Source: Verrucomicrobiales bacterium (GTDB taxonomy: Bacteria > Verrucomicrobiota > Verrucomicrobiia > Verrucomicrobiales > V1-33). Taken from it: a stretch of 53,154 nt of DNA. The DNA lies in assembly GCA_947460575.1 (NCBI GenBank), contig CANHIJ010000010.1, positions 1 through 53,154 on the forward strand. Direction: 5' to 3'. Positions 7,543 to 15,594 of the stretch are shown piece by piece. A program made the translations under genes and the position numbers. The notes beneath the pieces are model-generated. The model was not told where the DNA came from, made no database searches, and saw only the letters and a program-made list of their open reading frames with translations. Each line of letters starts with the position of its first letter. Positions within the stretch are counted from its first letter, which is position 1.

Positions 7543-10500
7543 GTAACTTCGCCTTCCTGCCCGCAGCCTTCAAGGACCTCGCGGAAGCCTCCCGCAAGGC
7601 GGAGTCTCACATCATGGGCGATCCCCGCGCCGCCTGCTTCCACGCCCGCTTCGCCCTGGAGGCCGCGGTCCGCTGGCTCTACCGCTACGACACCAGCCTG
7701 CGGATGCCGTATGACACCACCCTGGGGGCCATGATCCATGACCCCGGTTTCCGCAACTTGCTGCCGGAGGCGGTCTTCCAGAAAGCCCGGATGATTCAGC
7801 AGGTGGGCAATCAGGCCGTCCACGAGCCGCGTCCCGTCCGTCAATACGATGCCCAGCAGGCGGTGAAGGAGCTGCATCACGTCTGCTATTGGCTCACCCG
7901 CACCTATGCGCCGGAGGCCTTCCTAGAGGGTGCCGCTTGGTCGGATGCCCGCGTGCCGCAGCCGATCACCAGCGCCGCCGCCGTGCCGCGCCAGGACCTG
8001 GAGGCCCTGGAAAAGCAGCTGGAGGTGCAGGCCAAAGCAGTGCTCAAGCAGCAGCAAGAAAAGGACGCCCTGGATGCCGAACTGCAGCTCCTCCGCGCCC
8101 AGTTGGCGGAAGCCAAGGCCGCCGCCGAGGCCCAGCCGGACACCCACGACTACTCGGAAGCGCAGACCCGCCACTACCTCATCGATCTCGAACTCAAGCG
8201 CGCCGGTTGGCTGCTGGATCAAAAGCGCGACAAGGAATTCGAGGTGACCGGCATGCCGACCCCCACCGGCAAGGGCTATGTGGACGATGTGCTCTGGGGC
8301 GATGACGGCAAGCCGCTCGGCCTGGTGGAATCGAAGAAGACCGCGGTGGACGCCCGGGTGGGCCAGCAGCAGGCCAAGCTCTACGCCGATTGCCTGGAGG
8401 CCAGGTATGGCCAGCGCCCGGTCATGTTCTATACTAACGGATACGAGATTTGGCTATGGGATGATACCGCCTATCCCCCACGCCGCGTGTCCGGATTTTA
8501 CAAAAAGGAGGAACTGGCCCGCCTCATCCTCCGCCGCAGCACCCGCAAGCCCTTCCAGGCGGTTCCGATCAATGGAGTGATCGTCGAGCGCTACTACGCG
8601 AAACGCGCCATCACCAGCATCTGCGAGCACTTCGCCGAGAAGCAGCGCAAGGCCCTGCTCGTCATGGCCACCGGCACCGGCAAGACCCGCGTCGCCATCG
8701 CGCTAGTGGATGTGCTCCAGCGGGCCAACTGGGCCAAGCGGGTGCTTTTCCTGGCCGATCGGATCTCGCTGGTCAATCAGGCAGGCAATGCCTTCAAGGC
8801 GCACCTGCCGGATTCCAGTCCGGTGAATCTGGTCACGGAAAAGAACACCGAGGGCCGGGTCTATGTCTGTACCTACCCCACCATGATGGGCCTCATCGAT
8901 GTGACCGACGGCGGCACGGCCCGCTTTGGGGTCGGGCACTTCGATCTGATCATCATCGACGAAGCGCACCGCTCGGTCTATCAGCGCTACCGCGAGATTT
9001 TCCGCTACTTCGATTGCCTGCTCGTCGGACTCACCGCCACCCCGCGTGAACAGGTGGACCGGAACACCTACGAACTTTTTGACCTGGAAGAAGGCGTGCC
9101 GACCGATGCCTACGAGCTGGAGCTGGCCGTTAGCGATGAATACCTCGTGCCGCCCCAAGTCCGGCAGGTGGACCTCAGATTCCCCCGCGATGGCATCCAC
9201 TACGATGACCTCAGCGATGCGGAGAAGGCGGAGTGGGAATCACTCGACTGGGGGGATGGCGACGGCAATGGCGGCGCACCAGGCACGGTGCAAGCCTCCG
9301 CCATCAACAACTGGCTGTTCAACACGGACACGGTGGACAAAGTCCTCCAGCACCTCATGGAGGAAGGACTTAAAGTCGAAGGCGGCGACCGCCTTGGCAA
9401 GACCATCCTCTTCGCCCGCAATCATAACCACGCCGTCTTCATCGAGGAGCGCTTCAATTTCCACTACCCGCAATACGGGGGGCACTTCGCCCGCGTCATC
9501 GACAATCAGGCGAAATACCCGCAGACCCTCATCGATGATTTCTCCCAGAGGGACAAGGCTCCCCACATTGCCATTTCCGTGGACATGCTGGACACCGGCA
9601 TCGACGTGCCCGAGGTCGTGAATCTGGTTTTCTTCAAGCCGGTCTATTCCAAGATCAAGTTCTGGCAGATGATCGGCAGGGGCACCCGGCTGTGCAAAAA
9701 CCTCTTCAGCCCGGGTCAGGACAAGGAGCACTTCCGCATCTTTGACTTCTGCTTCAACTTCGACTTCTTCCGCGAGAACCCCAACGGCATCGAGGGCGGT
9801 GGCAGCGAGGCCCTCGGCACCCGCCTCTTTAAGGGCCGCGTCCAGTTGCTCACTGCCGTCCAAAGAACTCCCGAACTGGAGCCCTCCGGCGCCCTCCGCA
9901 GCACCCTGAGCAGCACGCTGCACGGGGAAGTCAGCGGCATGAACCCCGACAACTTCCTGGTGCGGGCCCACCTCCAGCAGGTCGAAAGATTCCAGAATGC
10001 GGCCTCCTGGGACGCGCTCACGGATGCAGACATCCACGAGATCGGGAGCCACGTCGCCGGACTGCCCAGCCAGATCAAAACCGATGAACTCGAAGCCCGC
10101 TGCTTTGATCTCAGCGCCCTGCGGATGCAGATCGCCTTGGTCGAGCAAGACTCCGGCACTTTCGAGTCCACCCGGAGGAAGGTCATCGAGATCGCGGCCC
10201 ACCTCGAGGAAAAGGACGCCATTCCCGCCGTCAAACCACAACTCGAATACCTCCGCAGCCTCCAAACCCCCGAGTTCTGGGAAGGCATCGATCTCGCCGC
10301 GCTCGAAGATCTCCGCCTGCGCCTGCGTGGACTGGTCCAGTTCCTCGACAAGTCCAAACGCAAGATCGTCTACACCAACTTCGAAGATGAAATCATCAGC
10401 GTGCGCGAAGACGCCGTCGTCTACATACCGAGGATGACCGGAAATCAATATGCCAGGAAGGTCGAGGAATACCTCCGCAGCCATCAAGACGAAATCGCCA

Positions 10501-10925
10501 TCCAGCGCCTCCGCTACAACCAGCCACTCACCCCCACCGACCTCCAGTCCCTGGAGACAACCCTGCGCAGCATCGGCGAGGAGGAGGGCCCGCGCCTGCT
10601 CGACAGCATGCTGCACATCCTGGAAATGCCCACCCTGGCGCACCTCGTCCGCCGCATCGTCGGCATGGACCGCAACGCCGCCAAAGCCGCCTTCGCAGGC
10701 TTCCTCGACGACCGCACCCTCAACGCCCCCCAAATGCGCTTTGTCGAGATGGTGATCGACCAACTCACCGCCCGAGGCTTCATGGATCCCGCCGCGCTCT
10801 ATGAGGCCCCCTTCAACAGCATCCACGCCGGTGGCCCGGATGCACTCTTCGCCGGCCAGCCCAACATCATCGACGGTCTCTTCCAAACGCTCGAGAAAAC
10901 CCTGCCAAAAGTGCATACAGCATGA
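7539..10925 (+). CDS. hsdR: Type I restriction endonuclease subunit (DEAD/DEAH translocase)
   Basis: The 1128-residue protein is the ATP-dependent translocating nuclease subunit. Order: an N-terminal DUF4145-like helical domain (about 1-130, ARFALEAAVRWLYRYD), a Lys/Gln/Glu-rich coiled coil (about 150-205), an HSDR_N PD-(D/E)xK nuclease with YVDDVLW and the catalytic ESKK at residue 264, then SF2 motor domains with Walker A ATGTGKTRVAIA near residue 377 and Walker B DEAH at 474. RecA2 motifs include SVDMLDTGIDVPEV and QMIGRGTRLCKN, and an EcoEI-type C-terminal helical domain follows. All catalytic motifs are intact. I place the start at 7539, where ATG overlaps the upstream stop (ATGA). The frame is open far upstream, but that part is only a shadow of the AlbA_2 gene. 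Confidence 0.95.
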   Translation: MSNFAFLPAAFKDLAEASRKAESHIMGDPRAACFHARFALEAAVRWLYRYDTSLRMPYDTTLGAMIHDPGFRNLLPEAVFQKARMIQQVGNQAVHEPRPVRQYDAQQAVKELHHVCYWLTRTYAPEAFLEGAAWSDARVPQPITSAAAVPRQDLEALEKQLEVQAKAVLKQQQEKDALDAELQLLRAQLAEAKAAAEAQPDTHDYSEAQTRHYLIDLELKRAGWLLDQKRDKEFEVTGMPTPTGKGYVDDVLWGDDGKPLGLVESKKTAVDARVGQQQAKLYADCLEARYGQRPVMFYTNGYEIWLWDDTAYPPRRVSGFYKKEELARLILRRSTRKPFQAVPINGVIVERYYAKRAITSICEHFAEKQRKALLVMATGTGKTRVAIALVDVLQRANWAKRVLFLADRISLVNQAGNAFKAHLPDSSPVNLVTEKNTEGRVYVCTYPTMMGLIDVTDGGTARFGVGHFDLIIIDEAHRSVYQRYREIFRYFDCLLVGLTATPREQVDRNTYELFDLEEGVPTDAYELELAVSDEYLVPPQVRQVDLRFPRDGIHYDDLSDAEKAEWESLDWGDGDGNGGAPGTVQASAINNWLFNTDTVDKVLQHLMEEGLKVEGGDRLGKTILFARNHNHAVFIEERFNFHYPQYGGHFARVIDNQAKYPQTLIDDFSQRDKAPHIAISVDMLDTGIDVPEVVNLVFFKPVYSKIKFWQMIGRGTRLCKNLFSPGQDKEHFRIFDFCFNFDFFRENPNGIEGGGSEALGTRLFKGRVQLLTAVQRTPELEPSGALRSTLSSTLHGEVSGMNPDNFLVRAHLQQVERFQNAASWDALTDADIHEIGSHVAGLPSQIKTDELEARCFDLSALRMQIALVEQDSGTFESTRRKVIEIAAHLEEKDAIPAVKPQLEYLRSLQTPEFWEGIDLAALEDLRLRLRGLVQFLDKSKRKIVYTNFEDEIISVREDAVVYIPRMTGNQYARKVEEYLRSHQDEIAIQRLRYNQPLTPTDLQSLETTLRSIGEEEGPRLLDSMLHILEMPTLAHLVRRIVGMDRNAAKAAFAGFLDDRTLNAPQMRFVEMVIDQLTARGFMDPAALYEAPFNSIHAGGPDALFAGQPNIIDGLFQTLEKTLPKVHTA

Positions 10926-11455
10926 TGCCCCCGCGTCAGGAGGCCGTTAGCGGTCCGCGGCGATGCTGGCGGGTTGGCGGGTTGGCAACGACGAAACCGC
11001 TTTTTCCCAGCCATCAACCCACCCAGCGCCAGGGCCTCCTCAGCCGTGAGCGTCTCGAAAGCGGGTGGACAATGTTTATTTTGTAAAATGGGCGATTAGG
11101 TTAGGGGTGGATGAGCGGGTTGATTAGCGGGTTGATGTTGAGGTAGATTTTGGAGCTGATCCCCGCGCCGATAGGCTCGCAGGCGGGGTGGAGGCGTGGC
11201 GCAGGAGGGTGGTTTCGGTGGGGGCGAGGGCGGTGACGCGGGGGCTGGGTGCGTTTTCATCTCGGGCGGGAGGGGTAGCGGCCTGGGGGCTCATCTGGCT
11301 TTTTGGCCATAGCCGTGAGGCGGATTGTCTGGACATTTGTGAGAAAACCACTAGGTAAAGTGAGCAGTGCGTTATGGGCTCCTTGGTAGAAAAGGCTCTA
11401 CCGCGCGGCGCCTTGCCCCTTTCCTCGATTTCTGTCCCTCCCGCCCCTGCAGATC
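10926..11455. other. 530-bp intergenic region after hsdR
   Basis: No gene is supported. The minus-strand frame at 11124-11351 starts with GTG, is Ser/Thr/Pro-rich and matches nothing I know. Short G-rich direct repeats are present, for example GGCGGGTTGGCGGGTTGGC near 10968-10986 and GAGCGGGTTGAT/TAGCGGGTTGAT near 11110-11135. Such repeats are common in decayed spacer DNA. The promoter of the downstream surface-protein gene should lie in the last ~150 bp, but I could not assign it. Confidence 0.5.
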
Positions 11456-14400
11456 ATGTACCTTCTTTTCCCCCGCTTCTCCTCGTGCCGCGCCGCGGCC
11501 CTATGCGCCGCCGCTTTGATCTTGGGGGCGCTGCCGGGGTGGGCGGCGGATCCGGTGGTGAGCAACCTGAAGGCGGTGCAGCGGGAGGGGACGAAGTTGG
11601 TGGACATCACCTACGACGTCGCCGCGGACACGCCGACGGTGCAGGTGAGCTTGCAGATTTCTGGGGACGGCGGGGCCACCTTTGCGGTGCGCGCACTTTC
11701 GGTGGCCGGGGCGGTGGGGCCAGGGGTCAGCACCGGGATCGGAAAAGCGCTGACTTGGAACGCCGGGGCGGACTGGAATGGGCAATACAGCCCGCAGGTG
11801 CGCTTTAAGGTGGTGGCGGATGATGCGCCCGTGGGCTTTGCGACGATCCCCGCTGGCGCTTTTTCGATGGGGGACAACTTGGACGGCTTGGGAGACGCCC
11901 CTGTTCGCTCCGTGACGGTGAGCGCCTTTTATATGGGAAAAACGGAGGTGACGAAAGGGGAGTGGGACGAGGTGAGGACCTGGGCAGTGGGGCACGGCTA
12001 CACGGATCTGACCGCGGGTGCAGGCAAAGCGGCGAACCACCCGGTGCAGACGGTGAGCTGGTGGGACGCGATTAAGTGGTGCAACGCGCGGAGCGAAAAG
12101 GAGGGCTTGGCGCCGTGCTACGCGGTGGGCGGGAGCCCGATGCGAGTGGGAACCACTGCGCCTACGGTGGACTGGGCGACCAAGGGGTATCGGCTGCCGA
12201 CGGAGGCGGAGTGGGAAAAGGCGGCGCGGGGCGGTTTGAGCGGGAAGCGGTTTCCCTGGGGAGACACTATCAGCCACAGCCAGGCGAACTATTGGGGTAG
12301 TGATAGTTCAACCGAATACACCTATGATCTCAGCCGAGGGCGTGGACTTCACCCAAGTTATGATGTAGGAGATTATCCTTATACTTCGCCCGTGGGGAGT
12401 TTCGCGGCGAATGCCTACGGGCTGCAGGACGTGGCGGGTAATGTGTGGGAATGGTGTTGGGATTGGTATGGTAACTATACGTCGGGGGCTCAGTCCGACC
12501 CCAGGGGGGCGACTTCCGGTGGTTATCGTGTGTGTCGAGGTGGCACATGGGATATCAGTGCGCGCGGTTCCCGGGTTGCTATGCGTAATAACTTCACAAC
12601 GTACACGCAGGGCAGAAATAATGGTTTTAGAGTACTTAAAAGTTCAGATTCTTTGGCACTTGGTTTTGCCATCACCGGGGACTCTGCGGTCCGCACGCGG
12701 GGGTGGATTTTGAGCCTGGCACCGTCTGCCAGCCAGAATGGCAAAGTCAGCGGGGCAGGGGAGTTTGTCGCAGGGACCGATGCCACACTCACCGCGCTGA
12801 GCAATGTTGGTTATACGCTCAGCAGCTGGACCGGGGCTGCCGCAGGCTCCGCCAACCCGCTAGCGGTGACCATGGACTCGGACAAGATGGTGGGCGCGAC
12901 GTTTGCCCGCGACGCGAGGGACCCGGATGGCGATGGGCTGAGCAACTACGATGAACTCGTGACTCGCAGCACGGACCCCGCAAAGGCGGACACAGACGGC
13001 GACGGGTTGTCGGATGGCGCGGAGCTGGGGTTGGGGCGGTTTTCTGTTGTTTTGGGGAGGTGGACTTGGATGCAGGCGCGGGCGGATGCGGGAAGCCGCG
13101 GCGGGGCTTTGGCGACTTTTGTCAATGCGGAGGAGTGGGCCTTGGCGCTGCAGTCGATGGGCGAGAGCGCCCTGCAGAATGTGACGGGCTTGTGGATCGG
13201 GGCCACGGATAGCGCGGTGGAAGGGGCCTGGAAATGGGCGGGCGGGGAGGCGTTTGGATTTGCCAACTGGGCGAGCGGTCAGCCGGATAATCTCAACGAC
13301 CAGGATTTCGCCGCGGTGGCCGGGGACCTGGGAGGGAGCTTGGGGAAATGGTATGACTACCGGTCCACGGTCACGCTGGACGGCTATGTGTTGGAGCAGG
13401 GCTATGCGACCTCGCCGCTCAATCCCGACAGCGATGGCGATGGGCTCAACGATGGGCAAGAGCGCGCCGCAGCAACCCATCCGGGGGTGGCGGACTCGGA
13501 TCAGGACGGACTGAGCGATGGATTGGAAGTGCTGCAGAGCCTGACGAATCCGCTGCTGGCGGACAGCGACGGCGATGGGATCGGTGATTTGTTGGAAGAC
13601 TCGGATGGGGACGGCTTGAGCAACGAGGAGGAGCGCGGGCTGGGCACGCATTTGGGGCAAGGCGACAGCGACGGGGACGGAATCTCGGATCGGGCGGAAC
13701 TGGGGCGCGGGCGCTTTGAGTTTGTCAGCGCGACCCTGACATGGCCGGCGGCGAGCGCGGCGGCGGCGGCGCGGGGCGGGTATTTGGCGACGTTCCGGGA
13801 TGCGGCGGAGTTGGCCGAGGCCATGGTGCAGGTCGGCCCGAGTCTTCCGGGGGACCTGAATGGGTTTTGGATCGGAGCCACCGACCGGGCGGTGGAGGGC
13901 AGCTGGCGCTGGGTGACCGGGGAGGCTTTTGGCTTTGCCAAGTGGGCGACCGGCGAGCCCAATGATTTGAATAACTCCGACTACGCGGCAGTGGCGGGCG
14001 ACGCCAGCGGCGAGGAGGGCAAGTGGTATGACTTCCGCGACGTGACCACCCGGAGCGCCTACTTGTTAGAAAAGAGCTTTGTCACCAATCCGCTGCTGGC
14101 CGACACCGACGGAGACGACCTGCCGGACGGGGCGGAGCTAACGCGCGGAACGGCACCAGTGGCGGCGGACAGCGACGGCGACGGCTATGTTGACGGCGTG
14201 GAGGTCGCGCTGGGGGGAGATCCGCTGAATGCGGCGCAGGGACCGGCCTGGCGGGCCGAATGCCGCGCCAGCGCGACCAAGTCCGGGACAGTGGAAATCC
14301 GCTTCCCCAGCGCGGTGGGGCGGACCTATGCCGTGGAGGTATCTAGCGACCTGAAGAATTGGCAGGTGCTGCAAAGCGGCCTGGCAGGCAACGGTCGGGT

Positions 14401-14458
14401 GTTGGCGCGGGAGGTTGTGATCGAAGGCCAGGCGGTGCGCTATTTCCGGGTGCGGTGA
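11456..14458 (+). CDS. secreted SUMF1-fold / C-type-lectin / thrombospondin-3 multidomain protein
   Basis: The 1000-residue exported protein starts with a signal peptide (residues 1-31, cleavage near GWAA). A beta-sandwich follows (32-123, VVSNLKAVQREGTKLVDIT) of the type that precedes SUMF1 domains in PVC bacteria. The SUMF1/FGE-fold domain spans about 128-395 (GYRLPTEAEWEKAARGG, DVAGNVWEWCWDW, NNGFRVL). An InlB/Flg_new-like repeat covers about 400-485, and calcium-binding DxDxDG thrombospondin-3 repeats separate two C-type-lectin-like domains (about 530-650 and 755-870). The lectin domains carry WIGATD, a QPDN motif in the first and an EPND motif in the second, each followed by GKWYD. The SUMF1 domain lacks the paired cysteines of true formylglycine-generating enzyme (RGGTWDISARGSRVAMRN), so it is probably a binding or structural module. 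The C-terminus (SSDLKNWQVLQ to YFRVR) resembles that of the LamG protein further right. Confidence 0.88.
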   Translation: MYLLFPRFSSCRAAALCAAALILGALPGWAADPVVSNLKAVQREGTKLVDITYDVAADTPTVQVSLQISGDGGATFAVRALSVAGAVGPGVSTGIGKALTWNAGADWNGQYSPQVRFKVVADDAPVGFATIPAGAFSMGDNLDGLGDAPVRSVTVSAFYMGKTEVTKGEWDEVRTWAVGHGYTDLTAGAGKAANHPVQTVSWWDAIKWCNARSEKEGLAPCYAVGGSPMRVGTTAPTVDWATKGYRLPTEAEWEKAARGGLSGKRFPWGDTISHSQANYWGSDSSTEYTYDLSRGRGLHPSYDVGDYPYTSPVGSFAANAYGLQDVAGNVWEWCWDWYGNYTSGAQSDPRGATSGGYRVCRGGTWDISARGSRVAMRNNFTTYTQGRNNGFRVLKSSDSLALGFAITGDSAVRTRGWILSLAPSASQNGKVSGAGEFVAGTDATLTALSNVGYTLSSWTGAAAGSANPLAVTMDSDKMVGATFARDARDPDGDGLSNYDELVTRSTDPAKADTDGDGLSDGAELGLGRFSVVLGRWTWMQARADAGSRGGALATFVNAEEWALALQSMGESALQNVTGLWIGATDSAVEGAWKWAGGEAFGFANWASGQPDNLNDQDFAAVAGDLGGSLGKWYDYRSTVTLDGYVLEQGYATSPLNPDSDGDGLNDGQERAAATHPGVADSDQDGLSDGLEVLQSLTNPLLADSDGDGIGDLLEDSDGDGLSNEEERGLGTHLGQGDSDGDGISDRAELGRGRFEFVSATLTWPAASAAAAARGGYLATFRDAAELAEAMVQVGPSLPGDLNGFWIGATDRAVEGSWRWVTGEAFGFAKWATGEPNDLNNSDYAAVAGDASGEEGKWYDFRDVTTRSAYLLEKSFVTNPLLADTDGDDLPDGAELTRGTAPVAADSDGDGYVDGVEVALGGDPLNAAQGPAWRAECRASATKSGTVEIRFPSAVGRTYAVEVSSDLKNWQVLQSGLAGNGRVLAREVVIEGQAVRYFRVR

Positions 14459-14468
14459 AGGGGGCGCG

Positions 14469-14909
14469 GTGAACTTGACCTGGCGGCGGTGGAGAGGGCA
14501 GCCAGCGCTTGACTGTGGGCGGGTTGGTCTTCCGAAGTATCGGGTGCCCAATCCCAGCCAGCCGCTCCACAACGCTCGACACGAATCTTTCGCCCTGGCC
14601 GTTGTGGCAGGAAAGCCCGGCGCAGAGGCGTACCGGGACTCTGGCTACGCCAACGACAAGACTGGGGCCAATGCCAAACGGCTGACCAACAATGACCAGA
14701 TCAGGGCTCGGGTCGCTTGGCTGAAGGCGCAGACCGCGACGTCGACGGTGCTGAGCCAGATCCACAAACGGGAGCTGCTGGCCGCGATCGCCCGAGACCC
14801 CCAGGCGCGGGCATCCGACCGAATCGCCGCCATCCGCGAGGACAACCATATGGCGGGCGACGGGGGCGACCAGGCGCTGACGATTTTGATCCACCATGTG
14901 TGGAACTGA
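14469..14909 (+). CDS. phage terminase small subunit
   Basis: The 146-residue product resembles small terminase subunits (TerS), which recognise phage packaging sites and recruit the large subunit. The helix-turn-helix core is ARHESFALAVVAGKPGAEAY, then RDSGYAND and AKRLTNNDQIRARVAWLKAQ, the usual 'xxRxExFxxxxxxGxxxxxAYxxAGY...xRLxxNxxIxxRVxxL' pattern. A C-terminal KRELLAAIARDPQARASDR oligomerisation-type segment follows. The first codon is GTG and the first ~25 residues are unlike the family, so the true start may be the in-frame GTG at 14544. No large terminase gene accompanies it. It lies 11 bp after the surface-protein gene and opposite in strand to the primase/helicase/integrase genes. 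A standalone TerS fits a satellite that redirects a helper phage, or a decayed prophage. Confidence 0.72.
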   Translation: MNLTWRRWRGQPALDCGRVGLPKYRVPNPSQPLHNARHESFALAVVAGKPGAEAYRDSGYANDKTGANAKRLTNNDQIRARVAWLKAQTATSTVLSQIHKRELLAAIARDPQARASDRIAAIREDNHMAGDGGDQALTILIHHVWN

Positions 14910-15523
14910 CGCGCCGGGGGTTGGCCTGCCTGCTCATGTGCTGCTCATGTGCAGGGCCCGTGCTGCTGCGCGTGCTGGTGGTGGCGTCGTCGGTGGAGTT
15001 GGCGGTGGGCTCCTGGCAGCCCTCGTTTGGTGACAGACCAAGCGGCTCTGGGGTCAGCATCCCAGGCCTGCGCCCTCGTGGCGTGGGCCAACTGCTCCAA
15101 CGTGGCGGCGGCGGCGGCTCCAGCGCACCCTCTGGCTCGAGTGCTGCCTTCCCCTGGCTCGTGCTCTAGGACGCTGCCTGGGCGCTGCCTGGGCCTGCTG
15201 TGCTATGGGCTGACGCGGCGGGGGGTGCTGGTGGGCGTGCTGCTTGGCATCGTCACAGTGAGCCCGCCAAGGGGTCTCCTGTGCGTCGGGGTTTTGGCTG
15301 CGGTGGTCGGGCTGGCTCGCTGTGGGGCTAATGTGGGCGGCTGGCCTTGAGTCGGCCAGGGCGGTGCGGCTTCTCCAGCCTGGGGCCGGTGGGCCAGGGG
15401 GGCCAAATTTCAAAAGCTGCCTCTATGCGCGCTAAATTGGCCGATTCGGTGGTGGGGGCATGAGGTCCAGCGATTCAACCCACCCTCCCCCCCCTGGCGG
15501 TGTCGCGCTGTCCGCACCCCTGG
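14910..15523. other. gene-free stretch between terS and the helicase gene
   Basis: About 600 bp with no supported gene. Overlapping frames on both strands are open (14949-15350 plus, 15054-15413 and 14701-15060 minus) but their products are Cys/Trp/Arg- or Pro/His/Gln-rich low complexity without recognisable motifs. Runs such as GTGCTGCTGCGCGTGCTGGT suggest slippage-prone sequence. If the island is a satellite this could hold a packaging site or an attachment site, but I see no defined structure before the long hairpin at 15524. Confidence 0.45.
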
Positions 15524-15592
15524 GGTGAAAACGGTGAAAACAGTGAAAACCCCTTCTTTCGGGAGGTTCTCACCGTTTTCACTGTTCTCACC
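15524..15592. terminator. 28-bp inverted repeat built from GGTGAAAAC units, after the helicase gene
   Basis: The left arm 15524-15551 consists of GGTGAAAAC, GGTGAAAAC and AGTGAAAAC plus C. The right arm 15565-15592 is its reverse complement at 24 of 28 positions, with a 13-nt loop. It starts two bases after the stop codon of the minus-strand DUF3987 gene, so in that transcript it would fold into a long stem at the 3' end. There is no T-run beyond the stem, so termination would not be of the simple intrinsic kind. Protection of the 3' end, bidirectional termination or protein binding are alternatives. Confidence 0.6.
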
Positions 15593-15594
15593 GT

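Noticed and set aside
11124-11351. 75-codon minus-strand ORF after hsdR
   Set aside because: GTG start, Ser/Thr/Pro/Ala-rich product, no recognisable motif and no neighbour to support it.
11840-12640. true formylglycine-generating enzyme for the nearby sulfatase
   Set aside because: The SUMF1-fold domain lacks the required cysteine pair and is embedded in a lectin-type surface protein.
14949-15350. plus-strand ORF (MQGPCCCACWWW...) in the island
   Set aside because: Cys/Trp/Arg-rich low complexity typical of an off-frame reading. Minus-strand alternatives are equally poor.
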